Positions 7,044-11,073 of a DNA stretch of 11,073 nucleotides are shown in pieces (positions within the stretch are counted from its first letter, which is position 1; each line of letters starts with the position of its first letter). The stretch spans positions 1 through 11,073 of the forward strand of contig JAEUJR010000009.1 in NCBI GenBank assembly GCA_016793585.1. Direction: 5' to 3'. Position numbers and translations under genes: made by a program. Source of the stretch: Archangium sp. (GTDB lineage Bacteria > Myxococcota > Myxococcia > Myxococcales > Myxococcaceae). Under the pieces are notes generated by a model. The model ran no database searches. It saw only the letters and a program-made list of their open reading frames with translations, and was not told the origin of the DNA.

Positions 7044-8480
7044 ATGCGACTGGGCGTGTTGGGTGATGCGGGGCTGAAGTTGCTGCAGCTGGGTGGCGTC
7101 GACGCGGCCGAGGGCACCTGTGACGCGCGGGTCTGCTCGGTGGCTGAGCTGCTCCAATCTCCCCATGGCGTGGCGGGCGTGGTGGTGGTGGCGACCGAGA
7201 CGCCGGTGACGGTGGGCCTGGCGGCGCGGCTGTTCCGTCTCGGAGCGCATGTCATCGTTCCGGCCAGGGCGCTCCGCTCGCTCGACCAGGTGCCCTCGAG
7301 CACCACGCTGGCCGACCGCTTCCTCGCGTGGGCCGCGGCGGGGCGGCTGAGCGGGCTGATGAAGGTGCTCGCGAACACCCCCCTCGAAGGCGTCGCGATG
7401 TTCGACGGCGGCGCGCTGCGGGCCGCGACCTTCTGTGGCCTGCACGGCGCGGCGGCGCTCGAAGAGATGCTGGGCATCGAAGACACCGAGCCGACGCTCG
7501 AGTCGACGCGCGACGCCGACTCGGGCCAGCGCATGACGGTGGTGCTGGCCGAAGACGACCAGTCGCTCAACTCGTTGCTCTCTCGCGTACTCGAGAGCGC
7601 CGGCTACCGTGTGCTGAGCGCCGAGAACGGGCTCGAGGCGTTGACGCTGGTGCAGCGCTTCCCCACCGACATCGTCGTCTCCGACATCGACATGCCGCGG
7701 CTCGACGGCTGGGGGCTCTTGCGCACCCTGCGGAGCGACCCGAACACCCGCGAGATTCCTGTCGTGCTGCTCTCGGCCTACGAAGACGCGGTCGGCACGC
7801 TGAAGGCCGCGAAGGCCGGCGCGCGCGCGTACCTGAAGAAGTCGGGGCGCTCACGCGAGGTGCTCGACACGGTGAGCATTCTGGTGACGCCGCGCCGCAC
7901 GGTGAAGCAGGCGGTGCTGAAGGAGCGCGACTTCGAGGTGGTGCTGCCAGCCGTCGGTGCGCAGTGGGTGCTCTCGCAGCTGGCCGAGTTCGAAGCGACG
8001 GGCACGCTCGAGCTCGAAGACGAGCTGGGCCGCTACGAAGTCACCGTGTCGAAAGGAGCGCTCGCCAGCGCCATCGCCCAGAACGGCAGCCTGCGCGTCG
8101 ACGGCACCGCCGCGCTCGAGGCCCTCGTCACCAGCCGCGGCACCGGCACCTTCTCGTTCCGCCCGGCCCTTGCCGACCCGAGCGCGCCGTCGGTCTTCAC
8201 CGCACTCGAAGACGTGCAGCGCGGGCTCTTGCGGTTCGGCGCCGACCGCGCGCGAGAGCTGCTCGAGTCGCCGCGCAGGCTGAGGCTCAACCACGAGCTC
8301 TCGCACCTCTACCGTCGCGCCGCGTCGTCTGCCGAGCTGCGCATCATCAAGGCCCTCGAGGAGGGACACCCGACGCTGGGCGCGCTCGCCACGCGGGCCG
8401 AGGTCGATGAGCGGCAGGCCGAGCGCATTCTGCTCGAGCTGCTCAAGCGCGGCATCGCCGAAGAAGACGTCAGACAGTGA
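7044..8480 (+). CDS. Response regulator: novel N-domain, receiver, PATAN (DUF4388), winged-helix-like tail
   Basis: 478 residues from the ATG at 7044 (GTG at 7041 possible). Residues 1-155 are unrecognised: alternating strands and helices (RLGVLGD, GVVVVATE, AHVIVPARAL) look Rossmann-like, and GVAMFDGGALRAATFCGLHG at about 116-135 resembles the second half of a PATAN domain. A receiver domain occupies 164-281, with Asp171/Asp172 (AEDDQ), phospho-acceptor Asp214 (VVSDIDMP), Ser244 (LLSAYED) and Lys266 in YLKKS, where proline is usual after the lysine. Residues about 300-373 match the PATAN/DUF4388 pattern (VLSQLAEFEATGTLELED ... GTGTFSFRP), a domain known in protein-protein signalling. Residues 423-473 look like a winged helix (TLGALATRAEVDERQAERIL). 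The receiver should be phosphorylatable; output is unknown. No partner kinase is adjacent, so it is orphan in this window. Confidence 0.85.
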   Translation: MRLGVLGDAGLKLLQLGGVDAAEGTCDARVCSVAELLQSPHGVAGVVVVATETPVTVGLAARLFRLGAHVIVPARALRSLDQVPSSTTLADRFLAWAAAGRLSGLMKVLANTPLEGVAMFDGGALRAATFCGLHGAAALEEMLGIEDTEPTLESTRDADSGQRMTVVLAEDDQSLNSLLSRVLESAGYRVLSAENGLEALTLVQRFPTDIVVSDIDMPRLDGWGLLRTLRSDPNTREIPVVLLSAYEDAVGTLKAAKAGARAYLKKSGRSREVLDTVSILVTPRRTVKQAVLKERDFEVVLPAVGAQWVLSQLAEFEATGTLELEDELGRYEVTVSKGALASAIAQNGSLRVDGTAALEALVTSRGTGTFSFRPALADPSAPSVFTALEDVQRGLLRFGADRARELLESPRRLRLNHELSHLYRRAASSAELRIIKALEEGHPTLGALATRAEVDERQAERILLELLKRGIAEEDVRQ

Positions 8481-8496
8481 CCGACGGCCCGGCGGG

Positions 8497-9282
8497 TCAA
8501 CGCGCGCAGAACCCGCCGCGACAGAACAGCCCACCACTGCAGTCGATGCTGCTCGAGCAGGGAGCGCCGGCGCCGCCGTTGCCCATGCACACGCGGCCGC
8601 CGCTCCAGTCTTTGCAGAACTCGCCGAAGCCACAGTCGAGGCTCGAGCGGCAGTTGCTGCTTCCGACGACGACGATGGTCGACCGGTTGCGCTGCATCGA
8701 CTGCAACAGGAGCGCATCGGCCGCCTGCTGCTGCGCCTGCGCCGACTGCTTCTGTGCCTCGACCGCCTGCCGCTGCACGCCCATCTCTTCGGCGTGGTGA
8801 CGCTCGCTCTGCGCGAGCTGCTGCTGGGCCGAGAGGTATTGCAGACACGACGCCTTCGTCGCCGGGTCGGTGCCTTCGACGATGACGGCGCGCTGGCAGG
8901 CCTTGAGCGTGGCGCGATTGCGGGCGGCCTCGAGCTGCCCGGGAGAGAGCAGCGCGTCGATGGTGTGAGGGCCGACCGGCTCCTGCGCCGTCATGAACTT
9001 CGCGCGCAGCGCCCGCCAGCCCGCGGCCTCGTTCGTCTCGACGACGTCGAACGAGAAGCTGCCCTGCTCGGGGCCGGTCTCTGCGGTCTTCACCAGCGCC
9101 GCGCTCCAGAGCTCGTCGCGCGAGAAGTCACCCTGGCAGGTGACGTCGGTGATGCGCACGGCGGGAATCGAGACGGCGCAGCTCGGCGCGCGCGGCGTCG
9201 ACGGGCCACGCACGATGCGCCGCGTGGTGGGCTGGCAGCCGACGAAGACGACGACGGCGAGGAGCAACGACGCGCGCCTCAT
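8497..9282 (-). CDS. Coiled-coil lipoprotein with two C-terminal four-cysteine modules
   Basis: 261 residues. The ATG at 9282 overlaps the stop of the preceding gene as ATGA, fixing start and operon; a GTG at 9300 is rejected. MRRASLLLAVVVFVGC is a lipoprotein signal with Cys16. Residues 35-145 are a globular, unrecognised part with four cysteines (35, 49, 129, 146). Residues about 148-195 are rich in Gln, Ala and Glu and should form a coiled coil. After a short hydrophobic STIVVVG come eight cysteines at 211-259 in two modules of C-x5-C-x5-C-x(4-8)-C, each with DC in the second position, resembling the Dickkopf N-terminal-like cysteine modules common in myxobacterial surface proteins. Probably outer-membrane or surface located; role unknown. 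Its 3' end converges on the response regulator with 16 bp between stops. Confidence 0.8.
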   Translation of the reverse strand: MRRASLLLAVVVFVGCQPTTRRIVRGPSTPRAPSCAVSIPAVRITDVTCQGDFSRDELWSAALVKTAETGPEQGSFSFDVVETNEAAGWRALRAKFMTAQEPVGPHTIDALLSPGQLEAARNRATLKACQRAVIVEGTDPATKASCLQYLSAQQQLAQSERHHAEEMGVQRQAVEAQKQSAQAQQQAADALLLQSMQRNRSTIVVVGSSNCRSSLDCGFGEFCKDWSGGRVCMGNGGAGAPCSSSIDCSGGLFCRGGFCAR

Positions 9283-9728
9283 GGGCACCCCGTGACGCAC
9301 TTCGTCTGCTGCTTGTCACACGACTGCCGGCACGACGCGGCGATGGCGGTGCCACAGCGTGTCTTCACGCATTGGTTGAACGAGACCATGCACTGCCGGC
9401 GGCACTCACCGTTGGCGACGACGTCGGTACCGGGCGCGGGGCCCTTCGGCAGCGGCGGCAACGTCTCGAGCGGGGGCATCGGGGGCGGCGCGTCGACCGG
9501 GGCAGGCGCAGGGGGAGCGGGCTCCGTCACGGGAGCGGGCGTCGTGGTGCAGAGCGACGCAGGCACCGGCCACACCGCCCACGTGCGGCCATCACACTTG
9601 AACAGCCGCGGGGCCTGCGGGGTGCCGAAGTCGAACAGCACGCCCGTGAGCTCCTTCGTGCACGGCGGGGCCTGCTGCGCGAACACGTTCAACGAGGCGA
9701 GCGTTCCGGCCAACACGAGGAGGCGCAT
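9279..9728 (-). CDS. Secreted Pro-rich protein with duplicated CRxxC-x6-C motif
   Basis: 149 residues from the ATG at 9728; the longer frame to 9776 would precede the signal and cross the inferred promoter. MRLLVLAGTLASLNVFAQ is a Sec signal with probable cleavage near residue 18. Residues 19-60 hold three cysteines and FDFGTPQAPRLFKCDGRTW. Residues 61-100 are a Pro/Ala-rich linker. Residues 109-148 have eight cysteines; C109RRQC-x6-C120 and C133RQSC-x6-C144 are an internal duplication, each followed by one more cysteine (125, 148). The CxxxC spacing suits disulphide-linked helical hairpins. The stop overlaps the start of the lipoprotein gene (ATGA), so they are cotranscribed and probably act together in the envelope. 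No known family recognised. Confidence 0.78.
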   Translation of the reverse strand: MRLLVLAGTLASLNVFAQQAPPCTKELTGVLFDFGTPQAPRLFKCDGRTWAVWPVPASLCTTTPAPVTEPAPPAPAPVDAPPPMPPLETLPPLPKGPAPGTDVVANGECRRQCMVSFNQCVKTRCGTAIAASCRQSCDKQQTKCVTGCP

Positions 9729-9734
9729 CGGGGC

Positions 9735-9764
9735 GGTGTAGCGAGCGGGTCGGAAAGGCGTCAA
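9735..9764 (-). promoter_or_regulatory. Sigma-70-type promoter of the two-gene envelope operon
   Basis: On the minus strand TTGACG (9764-9759, five of six to consensus), 18-bp spacer, TACACC (9740-9735), six bases, then ATG at 9728. It is the best-formed promoter in the window and places the transcript start at the start codon. Confidence 0.6.
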
Positions 9765-9981
9765 CCGGCGAGTCATGCTCCGTCATTGGCGCGAGGCCGG
9801 CTCTTCCGTCACGGGTCGAGCACGACGAGGCCATGCTTTGCGAGCTGCTGGGCGTAGAGAATGGCCGAAGCTGCTCGACTGGAATGAGCATGCAACGGCC
9901 AGAGAACGCCATCTCGCCTCGATCACGGTGGGTCGGCGAAAGCTGGCGCACCCGCTCGCCCGGCAGCAGGCTGGCCCTTCG
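9765..9981. other. Intergenic stretch before the sensor kinase; possible gene remnant
   Basis: This stretch looks less GC-rich than its neighbours and has no convincing gene. On the minus strand 9812-9922 is open between two stops and would read, in part, AILYAQQLAKHGLVVLDP before TGA at 9811-9809. That looks protein-like but is only 37 codons with no good start, so it may be the tail of a decayed gene or chance. I see no clear promoter or Shine-Dalgarno sequence for the kinase; CAGCAGG at 9964-9970 is the nearest purine-rich string. Confidence 0.3.
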
Positions 9982-11073
9982 ATGTTCAGTGTGTGGACCT
10001 GGATGCATGTGTTGGCCGCCACCTCGACGGTGGTCGTCGTGGCGCTCGCGTTGTCGCGTCACGCGAACCCCACCTTTCGCCTGCCGCTGGTGCTGCTCGC
10101 CGTCGACCAGTTCGTGTGGAACGCGGCGTCGGTGGCCAGAGAGCTGACGCGAGACCCCTCGTACAAGTGGGTCGGCGCCGTGGTGACGCCGGTGTTCCCA
10201 GCGCTCCTGCTGCACTACGCGCTCGCCTTCACGGGCCGGCTGCGCAGGCTGCGGGTGCTGCTCGTGGCGACGTACGTCGTCTACGCAGCCGAGGCGGTGC
10301 TGGTCATCGTCGACTCGCAGAGCGACGCGTTCAACCTCGGGCTGGGCGAACACGCGCTCATCTCGGCCGTCACCAGCGTGCCGGTCGCGTGCCTGGGCAT
10401 CTGGTTGTTCTGGTCGCACCTGCGAGAGGTGGTCGGCGAGTCGGAGCGCCAACGCACCTGGCTCTTCGTCATCGCGCTGCTCGTCTCGGTGCCGTTGATG
10501 TTGACCGACCTGTTCAACGACATGGGCGCGCCGGTGCCTCCGCTCGCGACGGCCGGCAGCACGGTGCTCAACAGCCTGCTCATCGCCATCACGCTCGGCG
10601 TCTCGACGGCCTCGAAGCGGCAGCAGCTCGGCCAGGCGATGTTGTTCGCGCTCTTCGTGGTCGTCGTCTTCCTCACGCTCTTCGGCGCGCTGAGGGACCA
10701 CCAGGGCGTGTTGGTGCTGGCCATCTCGGGCTTCACGCTCGGGCTGGGCGCGGCGGCGCGGCTGGCGTGGCAGGTGCTCGCACGACGACGTGAGGGCCTC
10801 GAGCGCTTTGCGACGCTGGGCCGCTTCTCGGCGCAGATGGCGCACGACCTGAAGAACCCGCTCGCCGCGGCGCGTGGAGCCGCCGAGCTGCTCGAAGGCG
10901 AACTCCGCGCGTTGCAGAAAGAAGACCTCACCCACTTCTCGGCGCTGCTCGTGCAGCAGCTCGACCGCCTCACCTCCATCATCGACCGCTACCAGCGCCT
11001 CTCGCGCATGGAGCTCGAGCGCCAATCGATGGACCTGAACGAGCTGGTGACGAAGGTGCTGTCGTTGCAGTCG
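9982..11073 (+). CDS. 7TM sensor histidine kinase (3' end missing)
   Basis: The frame is open from the ATG at 9982 to the right edge (364 codons). The frame extends upstream, but this ATG immediately precedes the first membrane segment. Residues 11-265 contain about nine hydrophobic stretches; the first seven, with PALLLHYALAFTGR at 73-86, resemble the N-terminal 7TM region of histidine kinases (HisKA_7TM type). A dimerisation/phospho-acceptor domain begins at about 275, with the H-box AQMAHDLKNPLAA and phosphorylated His288, then a helical hairpin (LVQQLDRLTSIIDRYQRL, 323-340). The ATPase domain (N, G1, F, G2 boxes) lies beyond the window. An inner-membrane sensor; the signal is unknown. Divergent from the secreted Cys-motif gene. 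No partner regulator is visible beside it; the regulator ending at 8480 is separated by two opposite-strand genes. Confidence 0.88.
   Translation, partial: MFSVWTWMHVLAATSTVVVVALALSRHANPTFRLPLVLLAVDQFVWNAASVARELTRDPSYKWVGAVVTPVFPALLLHYALAFTGRLRRLRVLLVATYVVYAAEAVLVIVDSQSDAFNLGLGEHALISAVTSVPVACLGIWLFWSHLREVVGESERQRTWLFVIALLVSVPLMLTDLFNDMGAPVPPLATAGSTVLNSLLIAITLGVSTASKRQQLGQAMLFALFVVVVFLTLFGALRDHQGVLVLAISGFTLGLGAAARLAWQVLARRREGLERFATLGRFSAQMAHDLKNPLAAARGAAELLEGELRALQKEDLTHFSALLVQQLDRLTSIIDRYQRLSRMELERQSMDLNELVTKVLSLQS

Noticed and set aside
7328..8410. 360-codon Arg-rich plus-strand frame
   Set aside because: Shifted register of the response regulator gene.
8407..9741. 444-codon plus-strand frame
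   Set aside because: Antisense to two genes with signal peptides, an ATGA overlap and a promoter.
9944..9960. Sigma-54-like TGGC...GC element upstream of the kinase
   Set aside because: The spacing between GG and GC is off by one base and the TTGC half is not matched.
9592..11025. 477-codon minus-strand frame
   Set aside because: Antisense to the sensor kinase, whose membrane segments and H-box are clear.

Overview
The window is about 11 kb of very GC-rich bacterial DNA with tightly packed genes and strong G/C preference at third codon positions. The lineage is most likely Myxococcota, probably Myxococcales. The clues are several cysteine-rich lipoproteins, a lipoprotein combining a MopE-type motif, thrombospondin type 3 repeats and a lamin-tail domain, a GGTSG low-complexity lipoprotein, and a response regulator fused to a PATAN/DUF4388 domain. 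This assignment is inference; there is no rRNA or marker gene here. No mobile element, CRISPR array, tRNA or rRNA gene was seen.

Left part (1-2655, minus strand): two cell-envelope genes in tandem. The first transcribed is a 680-residue calcium-repeat/lamin-tail lipoprotein (613-2655). Then, 48 bp on, comes a second lipoprotein (start at 564) whose cysteine-rich head leads into at least 22 GGTSG repeats and runs off the left edge. The second gene is easy to miss, because the 15-bp satellite that encodes it is open in several frames.

Centre (2781-6479): a cytoplasmic metallo-beta-lactamase-fold hydrolase of the NAPE-PLD/UlaG-like type; then a separate secreted metallo-beta-lactamase-fold protein followed 6 bp later by an AraC-family regulator, probably one operon; then a convergent short-chain dehydrogenase. 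Upstream of the secreted hydrolase lie three TCACCAT direct repeats at 53 and 21 bp spacing. The proximal pair has the spacing and promoter position typical of AraC-type sites.

Right part (6567-11073): a small membrane protein with a zinc-ribbon tail; a response regulator with an undescribed N-terminal domain, a receiver, a PATAN domain and a winged-helix-like tail; two convergent minus-strand genes overlapping by ATGA (a secreted protein with a duplicated CRxxC-x6-C motif and a coiled-coil lipoprotein with two four-cysteine modules); and the first 364 residues of a 7TM sensor histidine kinase cut by the right edge.

A theme across the window is that most independently transcribed genes have a TAC/TAT-type -10 element only 5-9 nt before the start codon and no clear Shine-Dalgarno sequence, which suggests leaderless transcripts. 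I see no obvious new multi-gene defence or biosynthetic system. The least explained parts are the N-terminal domain of the response regulator, the duplicated cysteine motif protein, the GGTSG lipoprotein and the putative operators.
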